From Hahella sp. (GTDB taxonomy: Bacteria > Pseudomonadota > Gammaproteobacteria > Pseudomonadales > Oleiphilaceae): DNA of 64,000 nucleotides. Location of the stretch: contig JANQMN010000034.1 of assembly GCA_028280065.1 (NCBI GenBank), forward strand, positions 1 through 64,000. Direction: 5' to 3'. Below the pieces are notes generated by a model. It ran no database searches. It saw nothing but the letters and a program-made list of their open reading frames with translations, and was not told where the DNA came from. The stretch's first letter is position 1. Each line of letters starts with the position of its first letter. Position numbers and translations under genes: made by a program. This document shows positions 38,901-53,900 of this stretch, piece by piece.

Positions 38901-41900
38901 ACCTCCCGAGTCACTGATGGACAGGGCTCCACCCTTGACATTACTGGTCTCTATACCTTCAATTTCGATGGCCTGGGTCATACGAACAGCCCCAGGTAGT
39001 GTATGCACAAGCGCACCGCCATCCTGCACTAATTGCAGTGTCTTAAGGCCTGGAACTGCAAATGAGGTTGAGAATGTCAGCTGCGTACCTGCTTCATTAA
39101 CCGTAAAGCTATCTACACCGAAGTGCTGTTCGCCAAGAATTACTTCTTGGGTTTGATGTAATTGCCGACCGGTAACCTGATAGAACGTCATACGGTCGGT
39201 AATGCTGTTTGCAGGTGCAACGTAGCTTACTTCCATTGGACGCATGCCAAATAACTTGTCCGTCTCGATAAGTCTAGGCAGATCGATTCTGACTGAAGCA
39301 CCGTCAATATCCTGTTGAGGATCATTCGCGAGGCCAACAGCATAAACATCATTCAGTTGATAAGGACTGGTAGTCACATCGAACAGAAGTTGATCTCCCA
39401 CCAATCTCGTAATGCCTGGGAGCGGCAGGCCTGTGCTCTCGGGAGTAATTTGAACGACGACATCCTGCCAATTTTCTGCCGGTCCTGCGATACCGAGTGC
39501 GAGAGTTTCTCTTTCCATTGCGATTTTGGCAGGTTGCAGTTGCCAGAGATTGTTAAACGGCAGCGCTACGTTGTAGTAGTTTTGTTGATCAAACCACTCC
39601 AGAATTTCACCGGATGAAGACAGCTGAGAAATGCTTGCCGATTGAGAAACAACGTTGCTTAGAAAATGCAGGCTTAGTTCCTGTCCAAACGGCTGAATAT
39701 CATATACTTCGAGGAACGTGTCGCCATCGCTATGGGTTGCGAGCAACTCACCATTCAGGCTTACTCGATTTTGTTCGATGAACGCAACACCGATTAATGG
39801 GTCACCACCGCGCTTAAAGAGCCCTGTGTCGAGAAGCTCAAGTTTATCGTCCGAGCGAACCAAGAGAAACTGACCGGAGATAATCAGATCTTCAGCAGCA
39901 GCCAGTGTGTGTGAGTGACTAACGGAAGAGTCGGTGAGGTCATTATAAGACCTAAACTCAACCCTGGTATTAAATAAGAGGTAGACGCCTTCATGATCGT
40001 AGCTCACTGACAGCGCATCTGAGTTTAGCGGTATTGGTGCATACTCACTACCCCGCGCATAGCCGGCAAACAACCGGTCACTATCCTGGGCAATGATTAG
40101 CTCGCCTGAAGTATGGATATTGGCTAAAGTATGGTTCGATTTATTCTCAATACGATTGACCAGCGCAGGAGAATACAGGTTATTCAAATCATATACATAG
40201 GTCGTTATTGTGTCTTCTTCGACAAGAAATACCAAATAATTGTTGCTGATTGCCACATCCAAGATTTCTCCCACGAAGCCGCCTTTCGACAACAGCTCGG
40301 GTACTAGTCCATCCCGGGTGGTATTGAGCTCCCAGCTCAGTTTGTCTCGACTAACCGTTATGAGGAAATCTTCAGCGCGTTTTGCAAATGCATAGCCTTG
40401 GAGCTGGCCGGAACCTGCCAACTCAATAGTAATATTTTCATTCTGGACCTGATCGATGCCCTCTCCGAAATTACTAACCCGGATGTCCAGGTTACCTAAT
40501 GTGTTTTGTGGCAACCTAAAGCTTAACAAATTAGCGTTTTCCAATGTCAGATCCTGCGCCGAAATGCCATTCACAAGCACTTCGGTCAGGCTACTAAAGC
40601 CCGTACCTTGTATAGCGATGTATCCTTGATCACCAAATCCAAAACGCAGTTTGTGGGTGTCGAGAGAATTGTCTGTCTTATCGAATTGGCCAACAGCTTG
40701 AATGCCGGGATCGGCAATATAGGTGAATGCACCTCTTTGGGCATCAGCTAATCGTCCATTTTTGACTTCGATTCCAACCAATAGATTGTCGTCAGGGGAT
40801 GCAACAAGCGCCGGCAAAACAAACTGCAATTCATTGGCACTTGCAATGGTCACTGTCGCTGGATCAACAAGTTGGCCGGCAATGAATATTTCAGTACTTG
40901 CATCAAAGCCAGTGCCATAGAGCGTAACGATATTACCGCCACGCCAGCTGGCAAACTCAGGGGTAACGCTGTTAATTGCCGGTTTCATTCCTGCTTCGGC
41001 AACAAATCGGAAACTGTAATCGCGACTCAACGTCTGTTCATGCAAATCAGTGATTGAAGAATCCAGTCTTACCCGATACCTTTTTCCGCTTTCCCATGGC
41101 TCCACACTTCGGAATACCAGGCGGGAACCATTTATCGTGGTTTCCAGCGACACAAATCCGCTAACCTTAGCGCCATCTAGTGTGACTTCCATCAATTCAG
41201 ATCCCAGATCATTGATCTGCGAATTATTCAGATGCCGATTAAATTCGACCTCAATAGCCGCATGCAAAGGTAGAAAGCCTTCGGGGCCAGGATTCTGTTT
41301 GACAATGGTCAGTAGTTCATTCGCTACGGTGTTTAAGCGCCCTCCCATATGAGATATGCCCTGGGCATTGCCAATCGGATTCTCAACCGGATTGTCACCA
41401 TCGTAAGCAAATGTGCTACCGACATAGAGGGCGCGCGGATGGAAGGCGAAAGTGTTTACGTCTCCCATTAAGGAGTAATAGTTGATAAGCGGTACATCTG
41501 CCCGGTACCTGCCTTCCAACCAAGCAGATACATCGAACATCTGTAAATCGCCCTGACCACCAGCCACATAAAGTGTTTGTCCATGTAACGCCAATTCACC
41601 CGCATGAATATCACCATTTTGGACAAGGTAGGCGAGATTAAACGAAGCAACCGGAATTACCTCGGTGTCATTTAGAACATAAAGCTGTACGGTACCTAAA
41701 TTACCGGTTGAAGCAAAAACGAGGTTTTCTCTGACCAGGACATCTTGAAGAGCACGTAGTTTAATTCGTGCGCCAGATTCATCGACGGCCGTAAAGTCAC
41801 GGAGAATGTTATAGTTTCCTGAGAGTAGCTCAATTTCCAACAATCTGGATGAGGTCCCCATGATGACCCAAAGACTGTTGTTATGCCGGCGAATAGTGTT

Positions 41901-44900
41901 TGGCGTGCCGCGGAGATGACTGCTGCCAATACTATGCAGCTTACGAAGTCGACGATCTTCAGAGACCTTAAAGAAGTGTACTCCAGCAGTATCGGCAACA
42001 TAGACGAGTGAACCATCAACCACCATGCTGCGAGAAGAAACGTTGCCAAGATCAATCGTATTCAATAAGAGGGGATCTGTCGGCAAGGTAATATCAAAGT
42101 GGTATAACCTGGAACCGCCCAATGCAAATAAGTCATTGTTATTTGCCTCTATGGCAACGAAACCTTCCGGAGACAGTCCTCCGGTAACCTCAAAATGATA
42201 AGGTTTATCAGTACCTAGCAGATTCTTTTCAAGTATCTGCGGCCTTACCGGATCGGAAACATCCGCAACAATCAAGCGGGCTGTTTTGGAACGAAGTAGT
42301 TTTTGGGTTTGCCCCTGTTGATTTAAAACTTGGTAGCGTCCCCCGGTTAGGGCATAGACTATCTGATCACCAATATGTATTGCCGACACCGGACTAGATC
42401 GATCGGTTGGTAGATCTACGGCTCCGGTTTCCTGATTTGAATAAAAATATGGTTCGTCATAATTGATTGTGATATCGGGAAATTCGGCATTGGCAACGGA
42501 AATCGTAGCAAGACCGTAACTCCCGGACGGTACGCGTACTTGAATGTGGTTACTGTTTAGCACCCTGAGATCGCCGGCCAGAGTTCCGTTAAAGCTTACT
42601 TGAGTGCTATAGCTGAATCCACGTCCATAAACATCAACAAAATCTCCTCCATTGGGAGGACCGCGCAAAGGAGTTACTTCATTGATGTCAAGCTGGGGTA
42701 GAATAACGATAGCGCCTTGTCTGATGTAACTGAGATCTCCCTTCTCGATCCGGATTTGTAATGCGCTGGCTTGATTACCTAAAAACAGATTAGGCATATC
42801 AAATTCAATACTGTCATCGGTGATAGAAAGAATCGCTTCCGGAAGTACCTGGACTTCTCCAACATATAACCGTATGGCGGTAGCATCGTCACCGAAACCA
42901 CTACCCTCAATGACCGCTACTTCATCACCGGCCCCATAGAAAAAGTGCAAGCCCTTTTCGCCATCCGCAAGCCTTGAAACATTATCAATTATCGGTCTGA
43001 TACCGTCGACAAGCTGGTAGGCAAATTCAACTGGTTGGTAGAGGGCAGTACCATTTAAATCTCTTATCGAATCGTTGACCGATACATTGAAAACGCCGTT
43101 ATGGACAGCAGACTCAGTAAATACGATATCAATATATCCTCCCGCTAGGGAGTTGATTCCTTCGACAGTATAGTCTTCTGAGCGTAAAGGATTTCCGGAC
43201 ACATCAGTTAAAGAGATTCCAGTCTGAATTACCCCTTCGTCTGTATTGATGAGATCATTAAACAATAATCTAATCGTTTCCCCTATTGTTATCTTTTCAC
43301 CTGCGGTCGGAATTGCGTTTACAACCGTCAGTACAGGGCTATTTGTTTGCTCAATACCACCCAAGCTGGCCACCATGAGCTTACCAGACTGGTTAGTAAT
43401 TTCCGCGCCAGGTAGTGAAGTTTCCTGCCAATAGGCAGGGATAAACTGACCATTTTCATTTGGTTGCAGAACAATTAACTCTCCCCCAGCGGTTATAGTT
43501 ACCTGGCCGTGGTGAACTTGCATGGAAGCCTGTAAATTGCCAACTGTCGCTCTTTCAATCTGGTGTAGATGATAAGTATCGGAAGATGGTAAGTTATCGA
43601 ATACGGCCAGGTTGAGCTGTCCATCCTGTTTGAACAGCACATAAAGCTCGTTACCTAACCACTGCACATCTACAGGTTGCCCTCGCAAAACGCCCGCGTT
43701 AAACGGCAAGGTACTATAACCGGCTGGCGAACTAAGTTGATCATCCGAAATATCATAGAAGCGCACCCATCCCTGCCCCAAATCGTCAGTGACGGCCGCT
43801 GCTAATATCTGTTTATTTTCATTGTAAGCGACATCCATTGCCTGCAAGCCTGAAGATAATCCCGGGCTAGAGACCAATAGCGGCTTTTCATAGCGATGTA
43901 TATCGACAACAAGAATACCGTCTGATCCGCTGGCCAAGTAGGCAACATCATCTACCACAGCTATACCATGAACAGGTTGCTCGGTTCTTAGTTGACTCAA
44001 ACGAACGGGATTTTCACGAATTCCTATGTCGTATATTTCGAGCCCTGAATTCATCAGGAACCGATTCTCTTGACTTGGGTCGTCGCCTGCTGTCACACCG
44101 ACAAACAGGTAGTCATCCACAATAACGGAGGCGCCCATCGCATGAGGCGGATAGTTCGGTAAAGCAATACTATTGGAGTTAGCATTGGTATAAGAAAACT
44201 CTCCAACGAAATATTCTACACCGTCCCGTACTAAATAGATCTTATAAAGTTCCGGCGTAAACACAGTTGGTACACGGAAACGGAATTCTGTGAGGTTCAC
44301 GACATCGTCATGCAGATCTGTATGCTCAATACCGGATTGCGAGCGCATGAGTACGCGAGTTCCTGGTAATATGACTGGCTCAGACGCTGAAATCGTCACA
44401 GTATGCCCGCCAAGGGTATCTGCTGTTTCACGGTTCAAAATGTAGCGAACATCTTCCAATCGCCCGCCAACCAGAATTGCGCCTAGTTTCTCAGCGATTA
44501 ACTCACCATTTTCTGCACGGATATGGTGCTGTCCAACCGAGATGGGCAACAAACCTTCGGGAATTACTAATTCGGTATCACTGACCAAACTGAAAGTAAC
44601 AGGAAAACTGTCGACGTAAAGGACAGTGTCGGCGGTAAAGTTTTCACCTAATACTCTGATTTCCGGCTGACTGTCGAGATGGTAGACACCGTTTTCCACA
44701 CTGTGAATAACAGGTCGCAGAATACCGCTAGACGCCTGCGTAAACTCTTGAGTAAACGGCGCCCACTGACCAGTGCCCCTAAGATTCTTTGCACCATTAA
44801 CCTGAATACGATAGGAGGCGCCCTCAGTACGCGCAAACTCCAAGCCAAATCGCGTCGCGGCATCTTCTACAGGGTTAACAGCTGACACCACGACGGGTAC

Positions 44901-47900
44901 GCTTTCCCCGTCGTCCAGGCGCGTAACAGTGACAACGTCCGGCAACAGAAGAGATTCGATAGTAACCAGTTCGTTAAAGACTACTTCGTAGGATTCCATT
45001 TCAGAAAGATAGCCACCTTCTTCAACTGTGCTTTCTACAACCAGCGAACCTGGCATCTGGAATACTCGCAGACCGGAGGAACCGCCTCCGACAACAAGAC
45101 GCTCTTTAAAGTAGTCCAAAGCTACAACACGTTCTTCATTTCCGGCAGAAATTACTCTTGGAGTCTCCGGCGTACTTAAATCAACGGCAATCAATCCACC
45201 ATAATTGGCTGCAATAAACAGGGTACTGCCTAAAATACGAAGACGAATAGCAGATCCGGGCACGGATTGAAGTTCTGCACCAATATCAATCCCGACTCTA
45301 CTTTCCGGATTAGTTAAGTCAACAATCTCTACGCCATCTCCGCCAATAGCCGTAATGAGATAATCACCATAGGTAAGGAAGTCAAATACGGTGTTTTGAA
45401 AGGTGAAGGTTTCCGTCAGTTCAGGATCGAAAAGATCTACAACCTGAACGACATCATTGTCTCTGCTGCCTGCTGCAGCGGCTGTCGTACCTTTCCAAGC
45501 GGGCGGACACCTGCCCCACAGCGCACCTCCTGTGCTACCACCATTGAATAGCAGGCCATTCCGGTAATATAAGACATCTCCGCCTCCCAGAGCGCTAATT
45601 GGCTTCAGGCGCACGGGATCCGTAGGATCAATATAGGTTAGGCTGCTAACACCCATTTTCGTGGCATTTCCGATAGCCACCGTACAAGTTTTGGGGGCAT
45701 CTTCCGCATCGCTTCCGTCTGCCAGCGAGGCAAAGACGCTAGTATCGATAACTTCGACGTCTCGAACCTGGCCAAGCAAATCTGCATTGATCACCTGAAG
45801 ACCATTCTGTTCATCAAAATTCAGGCGAGCTACACCACCGTGACCAGAAGCAACGTATAAACGTTTACGTGCGACCCCCTCTTCAACATTGATGGAATAC
45901 TGGAGACGGAGTGAATCTACTGACACTGGGAACTCTGTACCTTGGAGGCGTGCAATTTCCGCCAGCTCTTCGGCCGTTAGCGGTTCAGTATCAATGGCTA
46001 ATGCCTCACTATCCTTGGCGTAGAGTTCCATGAGCCGCGCATACCTCTCCAACTCCGACCGGCTCGCGGAATCCGCAGACAAACTACCGACTCCCCCTAC
46101 CAATAAGGGCGAATCCGGATCTTGCACATCAAACGTTGCGGCAAAGAAAGATTCCGGTAAATAGACATTGCCTACCGTCCGAATCTGATTGGATTGATGG
46201 AAATACCCTGCAGTCGTTGTCGCGATTCCAGATTCCTGGTCAACCAGGACATCCGTTGGTTTGATACCAGATGGCTGGATATTAGCCAACTGGCGAATAC
46301 CATAGCCATAGCCGTTTTCCAACAATGCTTCATTTCCATAGCGGTCAGAACCAACAATATCGACCTTCCCTGGAGCACCTCGCGGGACGGTCACCTCCAG
46401 TCTGCTGGTAGAAAGTACCCGTATGTCGTTTGCAGGATGAGAGCCAAATTTAATCGTCAGGCCATCTGTCACTGTATTGCCCGGCTCAAAACCAGCCCCC
46501 GTTATGACAACACTGTTACCTCCACTCTGAGGTCCCCACATCGGAGTAACGGAATCAAAACGGATGGCCGTATCCACCTGTATGGCGCCAAAAAGTAAGG
46601 CTGATTCCCAAATTCCATCCTTTTCAACGAGCGCAACCAAATCATATTGGCCTCCTGCACTAAATGCAGGGACCAATGCTGTGGCAATACCAATGCGTTC
46701 GTCCACGTCGCTGGAAACAATCGTCCGGACCTCTGCTTCCACGCCGCCAAAGAACAATCTCACCCGCTCTGGATTCAAAGGCATTCCCAGCATTGAAACC
46801 GTGACTTGTTGTTCTGTACCGGCGGAAACTCGGCGAGGAACCACGGAGTCAATATTCAGTCTGTCCGGCCGAGTCCCACGATAAATCAGTTGAATGGTTT
46901 GGGTTGAAGATAACTCATACAAGGTAAGTTGAACTTGCTGGCCATCGCTGATAAGCGGTTTACTGGCGATCAGTCCACTGACCACTTCAATTTTTAAGCT
47001 ATCCCCAACCGCTAGTTGCTCGGGGATTAGCGTCAAAATAGCGTCATTGTTGATTATTTCCGTGTCAAAATGGAGCGGAGTTCCGTCCGCATCATAGATA
47101 CCGAAATACTGTTCATTGTTCTCAGCCTGATCGATAGGTTTATTAAAACGCAATCGAATCGACAACTTATTATTAGCATCAAAGTCCAAAATGCCATTTT
47201 CCGGGTCTAACCGGAATAGCTTTAGCACCACATCCGGTGTTTCCTGTACGACACCGAATCCAAATCTTGTATTACCTGCAGAAATTACTGAGCTAACGCC
47301 TGCATAAATCGCTTCTAATCTATTGCCTTCAAACGATTCCCCGGTATCCATTTCCATTGGCGTCGAGGGATTGCTCACATCATAAGTAATAACACCCTGC
47401 TCTCCACGGGCGAGATAAAGCACATTGCCTATAAGGCCTATATCATAGACATAGCCGACTCCTTGGATTCGCGACACTATGTAGGGCGATTCCGGATCAG
47501 AAATATCGACGATCACCACGCCAGCGTTACCGGCAGCTAAGTAGGCCAAGTCATCTCCCAACTTGATTCGACTTGCAGGTATATCCAACTGGCTGATCAG
47601 TCTCAGACCATGCTCGTTACCGCGCTCAATCAAGTAGAATCCACCGCCACCGAAAGTCTCGGATTCAGTCAATCTATTCGTTGCAAAGTCATATTGACCA
47701 GCCACAACCGCATACCGTGAAGGCTCGCCGGCAGCCATATGCAGTCGCCCGACATCCAGTGCAGTATGGTTGTTCGGAAGCGCAAAATTATCTACCGGAT
47801 AGGCCTTCGTGTGAAGATAAGTATCTATGAAGCCGATACCCTGTTCTGCCTGAGCCACGACCACTTGATTGTTTTCAACCAGCAGGCCCTTCGCAAAACT

Positions 47901-50900
47901 GGCCTCCAAAGTCACTTCATTCACAAAAGTCGCAGCGAAACTATTGGTTTCAACTTCGTCAATAGAGTAGATAAAGAGTCTCGCATCATAGGGGACGCCA
48001 TTGTGGAGTTTTGCGGCGGTAACGAATATCCGATCATTGCTTCTTTCAAAAAAGGTTTCCACACCGAGGGCGGCATATCCTTCTGGCAGGATAATCCGCA
48101 TCACGATTCGATCATCAATATCATTACCGTCTCGGTCGATTAATTCACGCAACTCATCGAGGTTTGTAATATCCTCGACATCGGCAATGAATGTAGATGA
48201 ATCAATGTTATACATCAGCACACCACCTTTGCCTGCGGCAGCGAGTAAGTAGGTGCCGGTAGAGTCTAAAGCAAGATCATAGAAACGGTCAGACTTCTCC
48301 GATTCGATGTTGGTTTTTATAGGCTGCTGGTAGGTAAAGGCTCGTTCCAATACCTGTTCTTGACCGTCCACTACAACACGGATGTCGGCTTTACCCAGTT
48401 GGCCAGGTGGCGTAACAACCTCTAGCGTAGTCTGATCAATTATCTTCAGATAATCCGGTTTAACCGGCACATCGTTAAAATATACTTCAATCGAATTGGA
48501 TGTCCCTGAGAATCCTCGTCCGCTAATGGTCACTGAAGTGCCGCCGTTCAAGCTGCCTAAAGCAGGAAAAGCACTATTGAGCAAGAGCGGCTCACCGTAC
48601 TGGATAGCGCCTAACAATGTGGTATGCCGACCGTCATTCTCGACAATCCGGATACTGGCTGGTCCAGCCAGGTGCGGTGGCGCAATAATTTCATAAAGGG
48701 CAGTATCGGGGTCGGTAGTGCCATCTAATACAGTATGGAATGCCGGTTCCCCGCCCACGTAAAACTGCGGATCAAAGGTATGCTTGGCCGTGACCTGAAT
48801 TGTGCCGCCGCCTAAACCCAACACATTGGGAGTAACATCTAACAGCTCCGGCTGATAACCGAAACCAGAACCGGTCGTAAAGTTTATTTGGTGATCAAAT
48901 AAGCCCGTGGCTCTGCGACCGCCGTCTGTAGGCTCTGCCCTTAGAATAACTTGATAGTCCGTGTCTTCAACCAGCGTCGCTAATGGCAATAGAGTAACAA
49001 CATGAGGAGTATCTGCATTGAAATCGACTTCGAACTCGATAGGGTCGCCTGCTTCAGTACCATTGCTCTTAAGTAGCGATAAATAGCGTGCCAAATAGGT
49101 GGCCGCCTCTTCGCTCTCAGGTATTGGCACAGGTCTATTGAACCTGAGTGTCACATGAGTATCCAGTGGAACCCCGTAATCGCCCTGCCCAGGATAGTTT
49201 GATCTTAAATCAAGCACATAGGTGTCAACGATCTTCAGATCAGACACATAACCTCCCTGCTCCAGAACGGAAACCGTGGAAGCAACCACTAAGCCGGTGT
49301 CTGTAAATAGAGCTGGCGGATTTTCACCTGCAATCTCTGCATATCCATCATTTTTGGGTTTCCAACATTCTGATAGGTTGGCAGCGTCCAGCAGACTTAT
49401 ATTGTCCAGCCGGCTCACATCAAATAGCGCCATATAAGCACGGATATAACCTTTGTCCTGACAATTTTGTTTTTTCAGAGATACCGTCATGCTGGTCCTG
49501 GCATCCAAACCAGTGGTGGTTCCAACTAACCCGAACCCATTCGCCTCATAGCGTCCGGCAAAAACTGCACTGTTGGCAGCACTAGCTTCGTATAATTCAA
49601 TCCCACCTTGAGAATAAGCAGTCATTGCCTTTTCGGGCAGTCCAATGTGAAGCCCTTCATAGCCGCCGGAGGCGTTGATCACTTGATGCCCAACCTGAGG
49701 AATGGTGGTTCTCGACAAATCAAAAACATAGCGGTCAAGTTCATTTCCTGAACCGGAAACGACAGACAAATACGCACCCTCGATCCCAATATCGGCGGTA
49801 TTCAAGGGAATTCTAACCCCTTTGCGATTAGCATGGGTAATCTGCGTGATAACATTTGGTGCGACCGGATCTGACAGGCTAATGATTATTACGCCTTCCG
49901 CACCCGCATGCGCGACCAGCAAGTTACCTTTGACCAACATTTTGTATGGCGTTTGCTCAACAGGTAAAGGCAAGCTGTATAAATAATACCTGTCTTCGCC
50001 ATTCGGTTGGTCATGCGAACTCCCCACCCGGTTGTATACGAGCAACCAATTACGATCTTCAAACTCGGTGTCAATATGCGGAAAATGCAAGCCTTTAGCC
50101 GATACATAAAAATGCTCTTCTCCCATCACTATGCTCGCGGCATTCAGATCCTGTGGGAGGTCCGCATATCCCAAGCCAAGCGAAGGGCTTGCATTGGCGG
50201 GATCGTCCGTGAGTTGCACCAGGTTGATCCAACCAGGCGTGATGAAATGCTCAAAGCTCTCTTGGTTAAAGACTGTATCTGGCGTTGGACCATCGGCAAG
50301 CCCAATACCGCGACCCAATACATAAAGTATTCTCTGGTCCGTATCTGCTGCCAGACCCACTACCCTTCCAGCGGTAAGTTTTGAGGGATCCCTGGAGAGA
50401 AGTGGTGGTTTTCCTCCAGCAATTCTCTCCAAGTCTTCTTTCACTTGGCCATAGGTATAACGGCCTTCTGTCTCAAGACCTTTTGTGACACTTAGCTTGC
50501 CGTAAAACAAAGCTTTTGGCAGAACAAAGAAACGATCGTCTCCATCACTGATTTCAAGATCGACATAGCCACGGTAGTCGTTACCAAAGCCTGCAACATG
50601 CCAGTTCATTTTTTCGGAACTGGCGACGTACAACCCATCACCGCCTGCTACAAAGACCTCAGCCAATTCAGGTTGGTCAGATGGATATGCCCGAAGTGTC
50701 ATCCCATTTTTGAATCCATATCCAGTAATTTCAACCAGACTGTTTTCGCCACCTTGATCGATGTTTACAACCGCTGGAGATACAAAGGAAATGCTTAATG
50801 TGTCGAGATAGGTAAAGCCACCGATAACTGAATCCTGAAGCCCCGATTCTGTGCCCAAAATCACTGCTGCAGGACCCGCATAGTTTGGCAAGGTAGTCAC

Positions 50901-53900
50901 TTTGACTTGATCACGCTCTGATCCGTCCACGCCTTCAAGAACGGATTCGACAACTAGCTGCTGGCCACCAATAGTAACGGTAGGATTTTGACCAAAGTTA
51001 AATCCTTCGATCGTGACAGGCGTTCCACCTTCTATGCCACCGGCACCCGGATAAACAGCTTCAATAGTTGGTAGCACAGCGTCGACTGCCGGCGCTGTGT
51101 AAAAGGAAAAGCGATAGTCATTTGATAGCAAATTGCCCGCCTTCGGTGGAAGTCCAGAACCCACTACAACGACATATTCTGTAGCGGGAATCAGAGAATC
51201 TTTTGGCAGGAGTTCAATAAAACGATAGGCGGGCTCTCCATTTCGCTGGGCAAACCGGAGATCAAACCGGTCAGTAACTTCTTTTCCTACCATGTAGTTA
51301 CCGTTCCCATCGGGAAGCACTCCACCCTCAAAGACGGTAAAATAATCCCTAAGTGATACTTCAGGAGATAGAACTGCCGATAGTTCTATGGTAATCAAAT
51401 CCAAATCTGTAGACACGGCTTGCTCATCCTTAGCGGGTTGATGAGACATGACAGTGATCTCAGTAAAGTCAACACGATTGATTCCTAACTTACCTGCGGC
51501 CGCCTGAATTGCCCCGCGAGCCAGTGTGAGATCCCTGACGGCAAAATCATCCTCTGTGGCATTACGATGAATCACCGCCGGAATAGTGGCGTCCCAAGTC
51601 GCATCATCGAGCTTCTCAAGATCGATGATTTCCAGGACTGTTTGAGCCGGCTGGTCCTCTTGATCTGAATAATGTACGGATGCATATACGTGGTTGCCAG
51701 TGATGTGTACGGCATAGACGCCGTCGGATTCCAAATCTTCCCTGGCAGGTTCTAGCGGTACGGAGCGTTCTAATTTCAGATCGTACGGATTGCTGATATT
51801 AATAATATTAAGCTGAGACACCCCGCCGTCACCAGACATATCCGTTACATACAGCCGATCACCGACTATCTTGATCTGGTTTGCAATACCCAGAGTATCG
51901 AAAACGCTAATCACAGGCATAGTGGGATCGGCGATATCCGCGACGACAACACCTTCGTTTGATGCGGCAATAAAAGCAAAATCGCCCTTAACAACCACGT
52001 CCCGTGCATAGCCGTTAGGCTTGATATAGCCGACTTTGTAGGGCGAACTATAGTCGGCAATATTGATAACCTGAACACCGCCGTTACCATTCGCAACAAA
52101 CGCTAGATTGTCGCGCCGGGCAACACCATAGGTTTCCATAAAGGGTAGATTTATACGGCCCACAACCTGGTAGGCGAGGCCGAAATGACCTTCTTCATTG
52201 CGGGTATTAAATAGCAGAAGCTCCCCATCAACTTGTAAAGATGAGATAAACTCGGCGTCTCCTAATTGACCTGGAGAATCAGTGAGTATTCCTTCATCGC
52301 CTTTTAACAAAGAAACAAAACTACTTTCTTCGGCAGTAAAACCTTCTTCGCCTCGCTTGGCAACCAGAACAACGTTGGCATCCGCCTCCATATCCGAGAT
52401 TGTTCCGGTCAAGATGTCGCTTGCTATATTCAAAGCCTCGGAGAAGATAAAAATGTCGCCAGAGTCAGTAGTTTCTGCTTCGAGGTCGAGCAGGAACAGA
52501 CCCGTTCGGGGCACTGAATTCGTGTTACTAAATCCATCCGTGCCGATACCCGGTTCCTGCTTTATGGGATCTCTAGTAGACCAGCTACCTATCATGGCAC
52601 CATGACGATCAGGACTAATATACTGGTCGATGTTTGAATAATAAACGGAGCGGGCTATTTCTGGAGTGCTGTTTTCAGCAGGCTTCAGAAATCGCCTATC
52701 ACTGACAGGCATGCCAACTTCATGGACACTTTCCTGAATGACAGTCGGAGTTGCACTCGTGACGATGGTGCGGATTCTAACTCTTTCGTTACGGTTATCC
52801 TCACGCTTTAGAATCTTACCTTCAACCGACCTAGCCCAATAGACGTAATAGTGATTATCCGGGTTGCTAAGAGGCAAATCGGGGCGGTCAACAGCTCCGT
52901 TATCGTCAAACAGAAGGGTTGTTGCGGAATCGAGCTCCTGCCATACTCCCGCCGCATCCTGATATTCACGCACCCAATCCACCTTGACTGAACGCTCGTC
53001 TGCCAAACCGATATCGGTTACCGACACGGCTAATACAACTTCTTCAGCTGTTGTTAGAATATCGTTTGCCAGAGGACTGATAATGGAAACACGAGGCGCT
53101 ACCGTATCATCAATTCTCCCAACGTAGACGACCTGGCTCTGTCCTGACTGATTAAGGCGATCATAAGCGATTGCCTGAATAGCAAAGCCATCCACTCCCA
53201 GCGGTGGTTTTACGACCGTCTGATAAATATCATCTTGCGAGGTAGTTTCACTCGCTTCAGCAAGATTTTGGTACTCGGTTGCTACCAGTACGCCATTAAT
53301 ATAAAACTCAACTCTATCGACACCTTCTATGCCAAGGTCATCATCGACCTTGGCACTGATTTCCAGGTCCTGACCTTCAATAACAACCGTGTCGGCAAGC
53401 GGATTTACAATTTCTACAGACGGTGGTACATCTTTAACAATGTTGAGTGTTCTCACAATCGGTGAAAGATCAGATTCATAGCCATCCACGTCTTTCGCGC
53501 TTGCCTTGAAACTGATTTTTTGGCCAACAGAGCCGACCGGTATGTCTATATGAAATTGGAAAGGTCCGGCACCATCTGTGCTAACCTGCTGAAAATCCAT
53601 TTGTTCTTCGCTATATCCAGTTGCCCGGTATAACGTAACGCTGTCCACTCCTTGCTCCGGGTCACTGGCAAGTACGTTAACGACAATACTTCGACCTTCA
53701 GTCACCTCATTAACAGCATCGCCAAGATTAAATCCACGCTGATCGAGTATCTGTATGGAAGTTATTTCAGGCGCTTGGTTTTTGACAACTGTGAAGTCTT
53801 GGACAACTTCTCCAACATTTCCGGCACCGTCAATTGCCGTCACCTTAAACTTCATTTGCCAGTCTACATCCGTACTCTCAGGATTTCCTGAATAGTCTGC

